In this document: positions 1 through 8,365 of the stretch, piece after piece
How the letters are laid out: every line of letters starts with the position of its first letter
How positions within the stretch are numbered: the first letter of the stretch is position 1
NCBI RefSeq assembly: GCF_001422735.1
Contig: NZ_LMLZ01000004.1
Span: 1-64,000, forward strand
DNA: 64,000 nucleotides
Direction: 5' to 3'
From: Acidovorax sp. Leaf78
Lineage (GTDB): Bacteria > Pseudomonadota > Gammaproteobacteria > Burkholderiales > Burkholderiaceae_C
Made by a program: the position numbers and the translations under genes
Notes under the pieces: model-generated
What the model was told of the DNA's origin: nothing
Database searches by the model: none
The model's input: the letters and a program-made list of their open reading frames with translations, nothing else

Positions 1-88
1 CTCCTTCCCATCCCGAACAGGACAGTGAAACGACTTTGCGCCGATGATAGTGCGGGTTCCCGTGTGAAAGTAGGTCATCGTCAGGCTC
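1..88 (+). rRNA. rrf: 5S ribosomal RNA, 3' part
   Basis: The first bases match the 3' two thirds of a bacterial 5S rRNA: the CCCATCCCGAACAGG segment, the AGTGAAACG segment, then GCGCCGATGATAGTG and the closing GTGTGAAAGTAGGTCATCGT. The 5' end lies before the window, so this is the tail of an rRNA operon reading into the window. The mature 3' end is placed at about 88 because the terminator follows at 102. Confidence 0.93.
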
Positions 89-101
89 TTACAGCCCAAA
101 C

Positions 102-134
102 CGCCCTTCTGCTCTATGAGTAGAAGGGCGTTTT
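102..134 (+). terminator. rRNA operon terminator
   Basis: A perfect 9-bp inverted repeat (CGCCCTTCT at 102-110 and AGAAGGGCG at 122-130) with an 11-nt loop is followed by TTTT. It lies just after the 5S rRNA and fits an intrinsic terminator of the rRNA operon. Confidence 0.9.
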
Positions 135-250
135 GCTTTGTAGCTACGCTTCTGATTGGCACTTTGCAATGAGCATGGCCAGGATGACCAGTAATGCCGC
201 AAGCTAAATCCTGGTGTGCTGATTAAAGGCACTGGCGTGCTGAGGACACA

Positions 251-997
251 ATGCAGTTACAAGACATTCTCTATTCGCAAGGGTTCGGGACGCGCCGCGT
301 TTGTGCTGGGTTGATCCAGCAAGGATTCGTCGAGGTGAAACCGGCTGGTGAGTCGGCCTATCAGCAGTTGCTGGAGGCCGCTGCGCACATCGATGAAAAC
401 GGCCTGCACCTTCGGGTCCAGGGCGTCGAGTGGCCTTATCACGATAAAGCCTACGTGATGCTGCACAAACCTGCAGGAACCGAGTGCTCGCAAAAACCTT
501 CCACCTATCCAAGCATCTACACGCTGCTGCCTGCTCCGTTGCGCCAACGGCCCACGAAGAGTGCGGTGCAGGGAATTCAGGCCGTCGGCCGCCTCGATCA
601 AGATACGACGGGGTTGCTGCTGCTGAGCGATGATGGACAGTTCATCCATCGCATGAGCTCGCCCAAGAAGCACGTGCCCAAGGTGTACCAAGTGACGACC
701 AAGCATCCTGTGGATGAAGTGCAAGTCTCGAAGCTGCTGGCTGGCGTGGTTCTGGACGACGACCCCAAGCCCGTAAAGGCCGCAGCCTGCGTGATGGTGG
801 ATACCCATCGATTGGATCTCACACTGACCGAAGGTAAGTACCACCAGGTCAAGCGCATGCTTGCAGCAGTGGGTAACCGCGTGGAAGGCCTGCACCGGTC
901 CAGCATGGGCGCCATGGCACTTCCCGCGGATCTGGCTCCGGGCCAATGGAAATGGCTCAGTGAAGCGGATCTGCAACTGCTGACCCAAGCTGCTTAA
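251..997 (+). CDS. rsuA: 16S rRNA pseudouridine synthase RsuA
   Basis: The 248-residue protein belongs to the RsuA/RluB/E/F pseudouridine synthases. An N-terminal S4-like RNA-binding segment covers about residues 1-45. The catalytic motif GRLDQDTTGLLLL lies near residue 115, and its Asp is the family's catalytic nucleophile. The later KYHQVKRMLAAVGN segment is also typical. The expected reaction is isomerisation of U516 of 16S rRNA to pseudouridine during small-subunit assembly. Its place right after an rRNA operon may be chance. The ATG at 251 puts the S4-like segment at the N-terminus and gives a normal family length. The exact target uridine is inferred from the family. Confidence 0.88.
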   Translation: MQLQDILYSQGFGTRRVCAGLIQQGFVEVKPAGESAYQQLLEAAAHIDENGLHLRVQGVEWPYHDKAYVMLHKPAGTECSQKPSTYPSIYTLLPAPLRQRPTKSAVQGIQAVGRLDQDTTGLLLLSDDGQFIHRMSSPKKHVPKVYQVTTKHPVDEVQVSKLLAGVVLDDDPKPVKAAACVMVDTHRLDLTLTEGKYHQVKRMLAAVGNRVEGLHRSSMGAMALPADLAPGQWKWLSEADLQLLTQAA

Positions 998-1256
998 TGC
1001 GTTTTTGACGACCGTCCAGGTGAGTCCTTCGCGCTGATGAATCGGTCGCCAAAGCCTTCCGTCCATTCCAGCACACGTACTGGCGATGCGTTGGAGTGGG
1101 GCGTGTGCCACGGACGCTGCAATCAGTCCGATCATCGCTTGTCACCATTGGCTTACAAAAGCAAAAAATCGTTCTATATCAAGGATGTTACGTGTGCCGC
1201 ACCGGGCTTTGCCAAGCCACGGCGCTACACTTGAAGGCTGTGTTGAAAGTGGCTTT

Positions 1257-2243
1257 GTGAAGATTTTTTCGATTGCACGCGTGTGCGTGGCCCTCGGTGG
1301 GCTGTGGATGTCGATGGGCGCTGTGTTGGCTGCACCGCCGCCGCCCTTGTTTGTGCTGAACTCTCTGGAGGCCAGTGTCAGTGTCATCGACCCTGCGACC
1401 TGGACAGAGACGTCGCGCATTCCGACCGGCAAGGAGCCCCATCACCTCTACCTCACCCCCGATGAGAAGTCGCTCATCGTTGCAAATGCTCTGGGTGACA
1501 CGCTGACCTTCCTGGATCCGCGCACGGCGCAGGTCCAACGCACTGTGCGCGGCATCGTGGACCCGTACCACCTGCGGTTCACGCCCGACATGAAGTGGTT
1601 CATCACCGCTGCGAATCGGCTGAACCATGTGGACTTCTATCGCTGGGATGGCAAGGACATGACGCTGGTTCAGCGGGTCGCCACGTCGCGCACGCCCAGC
1701 CACTTGTGGATCGATAGCAAGAGCACGACGGTCTACTCGACCATGCAGGACAGCGACGAGCTCGTGGCCATCGACATTGCGACGCAGACCATCAAATGGC
1801 GCATCAAGACGGGCGCCATGCCAGCGGATGTGTACGGCAGCACGGACGACAAACGCGTGTTCGTCGGCCTGACGGGCAGTGACAGTGTCGAGGTCTTCGA
1901 CGTGTCGGGCCGTGAGCCGGTGAGCATCCGCAAGATCAAGACCGGCAGCGGGGCGCATGCATTCCGCGCGGCAGGGGATGGTCGGCATGTGTACGTGAGC
2001 AATCGCGTGGCCAACACCATCAGCAAGATCGACATGAACACCTACCAGGTCGTGGACTCCTATCCCGTACCGGGCGGACCGGACTGCATGGAAGTGTCAG
2101 CCGACGGCCGGTTCCTCTATGTGAGTTCCCGCTGGGCGCGCAAGCTGTCGGTCGTGGACACCGAGACAAAGAAGGTGGTCCGCCAAGTCACGGTGGGCAA
2201 GTCACCCCACGGCGTATGGACACTGCAGCACGCGCCACGGTGA
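1257..2243 (+). CDS. Secreted YVTN/YncE-type beta-propeller protein
   Basis: The frame is open from 1086, but I choose the GTG at 1257. It begins a clean signal peptide (KIFSIARVCVALGGLWMSM, cleavage after GAVLA), and the longer versions do not. The mature part of about 300 residues consists of repeated beta-propeller blades with motifs such as SVSVIDPATW, TLTFLDPRTA, ELVAIDIAT, SVEVFDVSG, TISKIDMNTY and KLSVVDTET. This is the YVTN/cytochrome-D1-heme-domain type of seven-bladed propeller found in periplasmic proteins. No catalytic site is recognised. The stop overlaps the start of the deacetylase gene (TGATG), so the two are probably co-translated. The function is unknown; periplasmic binding is a family-level inference. 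Confidence 0.75.
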   Translation: MKIFSIARVCVALGGLWMSMGAVLAAPPPPLFVLNSLEASVSVIDPATWTETSRIPTGKEPHHLYLTPDEKSLIVANALGDTLTFLDPRTAQVQRTVRGIVDPYHLRFTPDMKWFITAANRLNHVDFYRWDGKDMTLVQRVATSRTPSHLWIDSKSTTVYSTMQDSDELVAIDIATQTIKWRIKTGAMPADVYGSTDDKRVFVGLTGSDSVEVFDVSGREPVSIRKIKTGSGAHAFRAAGDGRHVYVSNRVANTISKIDMNTYQVVDSYPVPGGPDCMEVSADGRFLYVSSRWARKLSVVDTETKKVVRQVTVGKSPHGVWTLQHAPR

Positions 2244-3076
2244 TGGCTGATCCCGGCGTTGCCATGGTGGCACGGCGAACCCCGCGGAGACGGGTGCTTC
2301 GGTTTGCTACGGTATTGATAGCTGCTTGCGCTTACGTATCAAGCGGTAGCGCCCAAAATGCTTGTGAGAAACCAATCTATCTGACCTTTGATACTGGTCA
2401 CATGGAGATCGCTCCCTTGGTGGCCGAGGTGCTCCATCGCCAAAAGGTGCATGTCACCTTCTTCGCGGCCAACGAGCGCACCAAGCAGGGCGACGGAAGC
2501 CTGGGCGACCATTGGGCGCCCTGGTGGAAGGCACGGGCGGCCGAAGGCCATGAGTTCGCCTCGCACACCTGGAACCACACCTACTGGCGCGCGGACCTTG
2601 GTGACGCGCGCAACCCGTCCTTTCGCGTCCGTCCCTCTGCGGGGTCGCGTGAGGGGCAAAGTTTTGTTCTGACGGCAGCCCAATACTGCGAAGAAGTCAC
2701 ACACGCTGCAGAGCGCCTGAAAGCCATCACCGGCAAACAACCGTTGCCGCTGTTTCGCGCGCCCGGGGGCAAGACCTCACCCCAGCTGCTGGCCAGCGCG
2801 GCGGCCTGCGGCTACGCCCACGTGGGTTGGTCGCCAGCGGGCTTTCTCGGGGACGAACTGCCCAGCGAGAGCGCCAGCAATGATTCCCTGTTGCGCAAGG
2901 CGCTGCGCGATGTGCGCAGCGGCGACATTCTGCTGGCGCACCTGGGGATCTGGTCGCGCAAGGACCCCTGGGCGCCTGCGGTGCTGGAGCCATTGATTGT
3001 GGGTTTGAAGGAACGTGGATTTTGCTTTCGCACGCTGCGTGAGCACCCCGACTACGCCAAGCCCGCAGGGCGGTAG
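2243..3076 (+). CDS. Secreted polysaccharide deacetylase (NodB domain)
   Basis: The NodB-homology deacetylase has about 277 residues from the ATG at 2243, which overlaps the upstream stop; ATG 2216 and ATG 2264 are alternatives. An arginine-rich n-region (RRTPRRRVLRF) and hydrophobic core precede a cleavage site near GSA-Q. NodB motifs seen are YLTFDTGHM (motif 1, with the usual second, metal-binding Asp replaced by Thr), SHTWNHTYW (motif 2, two metal-binding His), FRAPGGKTS (motif 3) and ILLAHLG (near the C-terminus). The likely role is removal of acetyl groups from an extracytoplasmic polysaccharide or peptidoglycan. The Thr in motif 1 leaves metal use and activity in doubt. The signal-peptide codons coincide with a copy of the dispersed repeat (2318-2354). 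Confidence 0.8.
   Translation: MADPGVAMVARRTPRRRVLRFATVLIAACAYVSSGSAQNACEKPIYLTFDTGHMEIAPLVAEVLHRQKVHVTFFAANERTKQGDGSLGDHWAPWWKARAAEGHEFASHTWNHTYWRADLGDARNPSFRVRPSAGSREGQSFVLTAAQYCEEVTHAAERLKAITGKQPLPLFRAPGGKTSPQLLASAAACGYAHVGWSPAGFLGDELPSESASNDSLLRKALRDVRSGDILLAHLGIWSRKDPWAPAVLEPLIVGLKERGFCFRTLREHPDYAKPAGR
2318..2354 (+). repeat. Dispersed palindrome, copy A (inside a CDS)
   Basis: Left arm ATAGCTGCTTGCGCTT (2318-2333) and right arm AAGCGGTAGCGCCC (2341-2354) match the repeat family whose best copy is at 59326-59364. This is the only copy inside a coding region. In the deacetylase frame it encodes residues from the hydrophobic core to the cleavage site of the signal peptide (IAACAYVSSGSA). 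Confidence 0.75.
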
Positions 3077-3151
3077 CGGGCGTTGGGGGCCGGGCGATCG
3101 GCACACGACACGATGCAGCGCAGCAACGCGCAGGACTAAACCGGATGGAGC

Positions 3152-4165
3152 ATGAGCATGGGTTGGCTAGGCAACGGGTTTGACACCGCGCAGCAGTGGC
3201 TGTTCGAGAGCGTGATGCAGCCCCTGATGTTTGCCATGGGGCTGGGCAATCAGCTGGAAAGCGGCTACGAAGCGTCGGGCTGGATCCTGGTGGGGGTGCT
3301 GCAGCTGGTGGTGATTGCTGCAGTGATAGGCCCTCTGCAGCGCTGGAAGCCCGTGGAGGCCGTCACCGACCGGGCCACGATCCGCACCGACATCCTGTAC
3401 ACGCTGATCCACCGGCTGGGTCTTTTCCGGCTCGGCCTTTTCCTGGCGGTGGACCCGCTGGCGGATTCCCTCTTTGGCGCCTTGCGGGTGGCCGGCGTCA
3501 GCACCTTCCAGCTCGACGGCGTGTGGCCTGGCATCACCGATGTGCCGTGGGTCAGTCTGCTGCTGTACCTCGTGGTGTTCGACTTCGTGGACTACTGGAT
3601 CCACCGCGGTCAGCACCACTACGAATGGTGGTGGCGTCTGCATTCACTGCACCATGCGCAGCGCCAGATGACCATGTGGAGCGACAACCGCAATCACCTG
3701 CTCGACGACCTTCTGCGCGACACCATTCTGGTGGTGGTGGCCCAGCTCATCGGTGTGGCGCCTGGCCAGTTCATTGCCATCGTGGCCATCACGCAGCTCA
3801 GCGAGAGCTTTCAGCATGCCAACGTGCGGTTGTGGTTCGGGCGCTGGGGCGAACGGCTGTGGGTCAGCCCGCGGTTCCACCGTCTGCACCACAGCATCGG
3901 TATTGGCCACGAAACACTCAAGCCTCTTGCGCCAGGGGCTGGCGGTGGGGCCACGCACCGTGTGGTTCTGGGCGGGCACAACTTCGGTGTACTGCTGCCT
4001 TGGTGGGACATGCTGATGCGCACCGCCAACTTCGAACAACGTTACGACCCCACCGGCATCCGTGACCAGGTCGAGCCCGGCCCGGGCGGCCGCGTGCGCG
4101 ACTACGGCACCGGCTTCTGGTCGCAACAGTGGCGGGGCGTGCTCCGGCTCATCGGGCGCGCCTGA
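3152..4165 (+). CDS. Sterol desaturase / fatty acid hydroxylase family membrane protein
   Basis: The 337-residue integral membrane protein belongs to the di-iron fatty acid hydroxylase superfamily. Three histidine clusters are visible: HRGQHH near residue 152, HSLHH near 164 and HRLHH near 248. Together they would bind the di-iron centre. Hydrophobic segments include one near residues 46-66 (WILVGVLQLVVIAAVIG), one near 131-147 and one near 190-215. The reaction would be an O2-dependent hydroxylation or desaturation of a lipid; the substrate cannot be read from the sequence. The ATG at 3152 follows a GGATGGAGC purine-rich stretch. No operon partner is obvious; the next gene starts 36 bp after the stop. 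Confidence 0.82.
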   Translation: MSMGWLGNGFDTAQQWLFESVMQPLMFAMGLGNQLESGYEASGWILVGVLQLVVIAAVIGPLQRWKPVEAVTDRATIRTDILYTLIHRLGLFRLGLFLAVDPLADSLFGALRVAGVSTFQLDGVWPGITDVPWVSLLLYLVVFDFVDYWIHRGQHHYEWWWRLHSLHHAQRQMTMWSDNRNHLLDDLLRDTILVVVAQLIGVAPGQFIAIVAITQLSESFQHANVRLWFGRWGERLWVSPRFHRLHHSIGIGHETLKPLAPGAGGGATHRVVLGGHNFGVLLPWWDMLMRTANFEQRYDPTGIRDQVEPGPGGRVRDYGTGFWSQQWRGVLRLIGRA

Positions 4166-4201
4166 CGGGCCGTGCCACCCTCAGAAGGTATGCTCGCCGA
4201 C

Positions 4202-5164
4202 ATGGGACTACTGCTTGATTCTTTCTGGCGCGCAGCGGCCTATTGCCTGCGCCCGCGGGTGATGGCGCTGTCGGTACTGCCGCTGTTGGTGATGCTGGGC
4301 CTCGCGCTGGGCCTGGGCTATCTGTACTGGGACGCCGCAGTGCAGGGCATGCGCGGCATTCTTGACGCGTCCACAGTGCTGGCCACCTTCTGGAACTGGC
4401 TGCAAGGCTGGGGTCTGGGGGATGTGGCCTCGGTGGTGGCGCCTCTGATGGTGATTTTGGCAGTGGCGCCTGTGCTCGTGGTGCTGTCACTGCTGCTGGT
4501 GGCGGTGCTGATGACGCCGGCCCTGGTGAGCCTGGTGGCTGATCGGCGGTTTCCCAACCTCGAACGCAAGAAGGGCGGCTCCTTCATCGCCAGCGTGGCG
4601 TGGTCGCTCGGTTCGACCGCGCTGGCGTTGATCGCGCTGGTGGTGTCGGTGCCCCTGTGGCTGGTGCCGCCTCTGGTGCTGATTCTTCCGCCGCTGATCT
4701 GGGGCTGGCTCACGTACCGGGTCATGGTGTTCGATGCACTGGCCGACCACGCCAGCAAAGAAGAGCGCCAGGAGATATTTCGGCGCCACCGCAGCAGTTT
4801 GCTGGGCATCGGTATCTTGACCGGCTACCTGGGCGCTGCACCCAGCATCGTGTGGGCCTCAGGCGTGGTGTTCGCCGCTGCATTTGTCGTGCTCGTACCG
4901 CTGGCCATCTGGATCTATACCCTGGTATTCGCCTTCTCGTCGCTGTGGTTCGCCCACTATGGGCTGGCTGCACTGGAGCAATTGCGCGCAGAAAATGCTG
5001 CATTGGCCCACGCGCCGCCCGCCGGCACGACACTGACTCCCCGCGGTGCGCCGGACGTTGTGCCACCGGGCGTCGACGCCCCTGTGGCGGTGCCTACAGC
5101 ACCGCCAGCCCCCGCCGCGCTGCCCGCGCCAGAACCATCAGCCCACGGAACCCCTGCACCATGA
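4202..5164 (+). CDS. EI24 domain (CysZ-like) membrane protein
   Basis: The protein of about 320 residues has several long hydrophobic helices (near residues 18-38, 70-105, 135-170 and 205-250) in the EI24/CysZ pattern, followed by a Pro/Ala-rich C-terminal tail of about 50 residues. I prefer ATG 4202 because the purine-rich AGAAGG at 4183-4188 suits it; GTG 4172 and ATG 4190 are in frame. The last four bases overlap the next start (ATGA at 5161), so the two genes are translationally coupled. CysZ proteins transport sulfate, but EI24 proteins of this kind in Betaproteobacteria have no established substrate and I do not assign one. Confidence 0.75.
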   Translation: MGLLLDSFWRAAAYCLRPRVMALSVLPLLVMLGLALGLGYLYWDAAVQGMRGILDASTVLATFWNWLQGWGLGDVASVVAPLMVILAVAPVLVVLSLLLVAVLMTPALVSLVADRRFPNLERKKGGSFIASVAWSLGSTALALIALVVSVPLWLVPPLVLILPPLIWGWLTYRVMVFDALADHASKEERQEIFRRHRSSLLGIGILTGYLGAAPSIVWASGVVFAAAFVVLVPLAIWIYTLVFAFSSLWFAHYGLAALEQLRAENAALAHAPPAGTTLTPRGAPDVVPPGVDAPVAVPTAPPAPAALPAPEPSAHGTPAP

Positions 5165-5985
5165 CGACCCCCCAGTTCGGCCTCATCATCGTCGGCGACG
5201 AAATCCTGTCCGGCAAGCGCGCCGACAAGCACATGCCCAAGGTCATCGAGCTTTTGGCCGCCCGCGGGCTGGCCCTGTCGTATGCTGACTATGTGGGCGA
5301 CAGCCCGGACCGCATCACCGCCACGCTGCAGCGCGCGTTTGCCTCGGGCGACGTCGTGTTTTCGTGCGGTGGCATCGGTGCCACGCCGGACGATCACACC
5401 CGGCAGTGCGCTGCGCGTGCCTTGGGACGCGACCTGGCGCTGCACCCCGAGGCAGAAGCCTTGATCCGCGAGCGCATGCAGGATGTGGCGCGGGAGCAGG
5501 GCGTGCCGTACGAGGCCGATCGCCCGGACAACCTCCACCGGCTCAACATGGGCACCTTCCCCGCGGGGGCAAGCATCATCGCCAACCCGTACAACAAGAT
5601 CCCCGGCTTCACCTGCGAAGGGGCAGGGGGCGGGACCGTGCACTTTGTGCCGGGGTTTCCCGTCATGGCCTGGCCCATGATCGAGGCGGTGCTGGACCAG
5701 CATTACGCAGCACATTTCAACCGCACGCCGCAGACCGAGCAGTCCGTGGTGGTGTACGGCGCCATGGAGGCTGCTTTGACCCCTTTAATGGAGCGCATCG
5801 AAAAATTGCATGCGGGAGTCCGCGTGTTCAGTTTGCCCAGCGTGGATCATCCACAATACGGGCGGCATATCGAGTTGGGCGTCAAAGGGCCCGCGCCGCT
5901 GGTCCCAGCGGCGTGGGAAGACCTCCAGCAGGGTCTGCACGAATTTGGTGCGCAATGCGGCCCTGAATTGGTGCGCAATCTTTGA
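5161..5985 (+). CDS. MoaB/Mog-domain protein (CinA N-terminal-like)
   Basis: The protein of 274 residues carries a molybdopterin-binding (MoCF) domain over about residues 5-170. Typical motifs are LIIVGDEILSGKRADKH near the N-terminus and SCGGIGATPDDHT near residue 70, matching the TGGxGPTxDD loop of CinA and MoaB. It lacks the C-terminal nicotinamide-nucleotide amidase domain of full-length CinA, so an amidase role is unlikely. The start ATG overlaps the previous stop. Stand-alone CinA N-domain proteins are usually linked to ADP-ribose pyrophosphatase or pterin binding; the substrate here is not known. The next gene, glnA, has its own promoter. Confidence 0.8.
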   Translation: MTTPQFGLIIVGDEILSGKRADKHMPKVIELLAARGLALSYADYVGDSPDRITATLQRAFASGDVVFSCGGIGATPDDHTRQCAARALGRDLALHPEAEALIRERMQDVAREQGVPYEADRPDNLHRLNMGTFPAGASIIANPYNKIPGFTCEGAGGGTVHFVPGFPVMAWPMIEAVLDQHYAAHFNRTPQTEQSVVVYGAMEAALTPLMERIEKLHAGVRVFSLPSVDHPQYGRHIELGVKGPAPLVPAAWEDLQQGLHEFGAQCGPELVRNL

Positions 5986-6007
5986 GGCACAAAGATAAAT
6001 AGTGATT

Positions 6008-6024
6008 CGCACCTTATTGGTGCA
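6008..6024 (+). promoter_or_regulatory. NtrC (GlnG) binding site upstream of glnA
   Basis: CGCACCTTATTGGTGCA matches the NtrC consensus TGCACC-N5-GGTGCA at all defined positions but the first. It lies about 85 bp before the sigma-54 promoter of glnA, a normal enhancer distance. A second TGCACC half-site overlaps the promoter at 6082-6087. Confidence 0.85.
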
Positions 6025-6091
6025 ATCCGATGTGTGCGCCCATGGTCTGTAGTCCGTGGCGCTCCTTCATAGTGCGGCGGCTGCACCCAGC

Positions 6092-6107
6092 TGGCACGCA
6101 AACTGCT
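6092..6107 (+). promoter_or_regulatory. Sigma-54 promoter of glnA
   Basis: TGGCACGCAAACTGCT has the -24 GG at 6093-6094 and the -12 GC at 6105-6106 with the obligatory spacing, and matches TGGCACG-N4-TTGCW at nearly every position. Transcription would start near 6118, about 42 nt before the glnA ATG. Together with the upstream NtrC site this predicts activation under nitrogen limitation. Confidence 0.85.
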
Positions 6108-6159
6108 TTTGTTTACGCAAAATCCTTTTTTCAACAAGCGCTTTACCCAGGAGAACCTG

Positions 6160-7575
6160 ATGGCCAAGACCGTTGCAGACGTGATAAAGATGGTGAAGGA
6201 AAACGAAGTCAAGTTCGTTGACTTCCGTTTTACCGATACCCGTGGCAAGGAACAGCACGTGACCGTGCCTGTTTCCCACTTTGATGAAGACAAGTTCACG
6301 TCCGGCCACGCATTCGACGGCTCCTCGGTGGCTGGCTGGAAGGGCATCGAAGCTTCGGACATGCAACTGATGCCCGACCCGAACACGGCCAACATCGACC
6401 CGTTCTTCGAAGAAACCACGCTGTTCCTGCAGTGCGACGTGATCGAGCCCGGCGACGGCAAGGCATACGACCGCGATCCACGCTCCATCGCCAAACGCGC
6501 TGAAGCCTACCTGAAGGCCTCCGGCCTGGGCGACACCGCTTTCTTCGGCCCAGAGCCAGAATTCTTCATCTTCGACGGCGTGCGTTGGTCCAACGAACCC
6601 GGCAAGGTCATGTTCGAGATCGAAGAGTACGAAGCCCCCTGGAATTCGGGTGCCAAGCTCGAAGGCGGCAACCGCGGCCACCGTCCCACGGTCAAGGGCG
6701 GCTACTTCCCAGTGCCTCCCGTCGACAGCACGCAAGACATGCGCGCTGAAATGTCCCTGATCCTCGAATCCCTGGGCATCCCGGTCGAAGTGTTCCACCA
6801 CGAAGTGGCAGGCGCTGGCCAGAACGAAATCGGCACCAAGTTCAGCACGCTGGTCGAGCGCGCCGACTGGACGCAGGTCCTGAAGTACGTGGTCTGGAAC
6901 GTGGCCAACGCCTACGGCAAGACCGCCACCTTCATGCCCAAGCCCTACGCTGGCGACAACGGCTCCGGCATGCACGTGCACCAGTCCATCTGGAAGGACG
7001 GCAAGAACCTGTTCGCAGGCGACGGCTATGCCGGCCTGTCGGACTTCGCTCTGTACTACATCGGCGGCATCATCAAGCACGCACGTGCCCTGAACGCCAT
7101 CACCAACCCTGGTACCAACTCGTACAAGCGCCTGGTGCCCGGCTTCGAAGCCCCTGTGAAGCTGGCCTACTCGGCCCGCAACCGCTCGGCCTCGATCCGC
7201 ATTCCTTACGTGGCCAACCCCAAGGGCCGCCGCATCGAAGCGCGTTTCCCCGATCCATCGGCCAACCCCTACCTGTGCTTCTCGGCGCTGATGATGGCCG
7301 GCCTGGACGGCGTGGAGAACAAGATCCATCCCGGCGAAGCCGCCACGAAGGACCTGTACCATCTGCCGCCCGAAGAAGACAAGCTGGTGCCCACCGTGTG
7401 CCACAGCCTGGACCAGGCGCTGGAGTATCTGGACAAGGACCGCGGCTTCCTGACCAAGGGTGGCGTGTTCTCCGATTCCATGCTGGATGCCTACATCGAC
7501 CTCAAGATGCAGGAAGTCACGCGTTTCCGCATGGCACCTCACCCTGTCGAATACGACATGTACTACTCGCTGTAA
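6160..7575 (+). CDS. glnA: Glutamine synthetase type I
   Basis: The protein of 471 residues, the usual GSI length, makes glutamine from glutamate, ammonia and ATP. The ATG at 6160 follows AGGAG at 6148-6152; an upstream in-frame ATG at 6109 lies beside the sigma-54 promoter and before the expected transcript start. Visible family motifs are [21 protein letters not shown] with metal-ligand Glu residues, [10 protein letters not shown], and NRSASIRIP with the substrate Arg. The sequence [10 protein letters not shown] contains Tyr400, the position adenylylated by GlnE in proteobacterial GSI. An intrinsic terminator follows at 7603, and glnL-glnG lie 0.8 kb downstream. Regulation is both transcriptional (sigma-54/NtrC) and, by family, covalent. 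Confidence 0.97.
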   Translation: MAKTVADVIKMVKENEVKFVDFRFTDTRGKEQHVTVPVSHFDEDKFTSGHAFDGSSVAGWKGIEASDMQLMPDPNTANIDPFFEETTLFLQCDVIEPGDGKAYDRDPRSIAKRAEAYLKASGLGDTAFFGPEPEFFIFDGVRWSNEPGKVMFEIEEYEAPWNSGAKLEGGNRGHRPTVKGGYFPVPPVDSTQDMRAEMSLILESLGIPVEVFHHEVAGAGQNEIGTKFSTLVERADWTQVLKYVVWNVANAYGKTATFMPKPYAGDNGSGMHVHQSIWKDGKNLFAGDGYAGLSDFALYYIGGIIKHARALNAITNPGTNSYKRLVPGFEAPVKLAYSARNRSASIRIPYVANPKGRRIEARFPDPSANPYLCFSALMMAGLDGVENKIHPGEAATKDLYHLPPEEDKLVPTVCHSLDQALEYLDKDRGFLTKGGVFSDSMLDAYIDLKMQEVTRFRMAPHPVEYDMYYSL

Positions 7576-7602
7576 TTGCCTGCCTGCAGGCTCTTACTTC
7601 CC

Positions 7603-7628
7603 AAAAGGCGGCGCAAGCCGCCTTTTTT
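7603..7628 (+). terminator. glnA terminator
   Basis: AAAAGGCGGC (7603-7612) and GCCGCCTTTT pair around a GCAA tetraloop, and the stem runs into a tract of six T (7623-7628). It is a textbook intrinsic terminator 27 bp after the glnA stop, separating glnA from the downstream genes. Confidence 0.95.
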
Positions 7629-7788
7629 CATGGCGCGCTAGCTTTTGACGGCCTGAAACGGAACCAGTGGCTGGGCCGTTGCATCCTTGTACAAAGCCCC
7701 GTGGGGGTCTGCTGGTGTTGGATTGGCGATGCACGGTGATTGGTGGATACTCCACCGCACCCCCTGCATGGCAGTGCGAGGAAACCGA

Positions 7789-8310
7789 ATGAAGAAAACG
7801 CTCATCTCCCTGTTATTGATCGCTGCGGTGGCTCCGGCCGCCTGGGCGCAAGACCGCATCTACCGCTGTGGCAACGAATACACCAACAACGCCCAGCAAG
7901 CCAAGGAGCGCGGCTGCAAGCTGGTGGAAGGCGGCAACGTGACCGTGGTGCAGGGCAACCGCCCAGCGGGCGCTGCGGCCCCTGCAGCTGCGGCCCCTTC
8001 AACAGGCGGCGGTGGCGCCACCTCGGCTTCGCCACCGTCTGCGCCGCGCGTGAACACCAACGACCAGAAGGCCCGTGATTCCGATGCGCGCGCCATTCTC
8101 GAATCAGAGCTGCGCAAGGCCGAGACCCGCCACGCCGATCTGGTGAAGGAATACAACGGTGGCGCGCCCGAGCGCAATGCGCTCGACCTGCGCAACCCGC
8201 AGCGCTACATCGAGCGCACCGCAGAGCTGAAGGCCAACATCACCCGCAGCGAAAGCGACATCGCCGGCATCAAGCGCGAGATCGCGCGCCTGCCTGCTGC
8301 CGCCAACTGA
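7789..8310 (+). CDS. Small secreted protein of unknown function (DUF4124-like start)
   Basis: The 173-residue protein has a clear signal peptide (MKKTLISLLLIAAVAPAAWA, cleavage before QDRIYRCG). The GAGGA at 7777-7782 picks this ATG. The mature start, DRIYRCGNEYTNN followed by GCKLVEG, has two Cys that could form a disulfide and resembles DUF4124-type periplasmic proteins. An Ala/Ser/Gly-rich linker (about residues 60-85) leads to a charged C-terminal helix (about 95-165) with coiled-coil character. It lies between glnA and glnL, but the terminator after glnA and 55 bp before glnL leave operon membership open. No function is known to me. Confidence 0.75.
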   Translation: MKKTLISLLLIAAVAPAAWAQDRIYRCGNEYTNNAQQAKERGCKLVEGGNVTVVQGNRPAGAAAPAAAAPSTGGGGATSASPPSAPRVNTNDQKARDSDARAILESELRKAETRHADLVKEYNGGAPERNALDLRNPQRYIERTAELKANITRSESDIAGIKREIARLPAAAN

Positions 8311-8365
8311 CTCGCTCACCGCAACCCCGCCCAAACCGCCACCAACCCGTAGTCTTTACAAGCGC

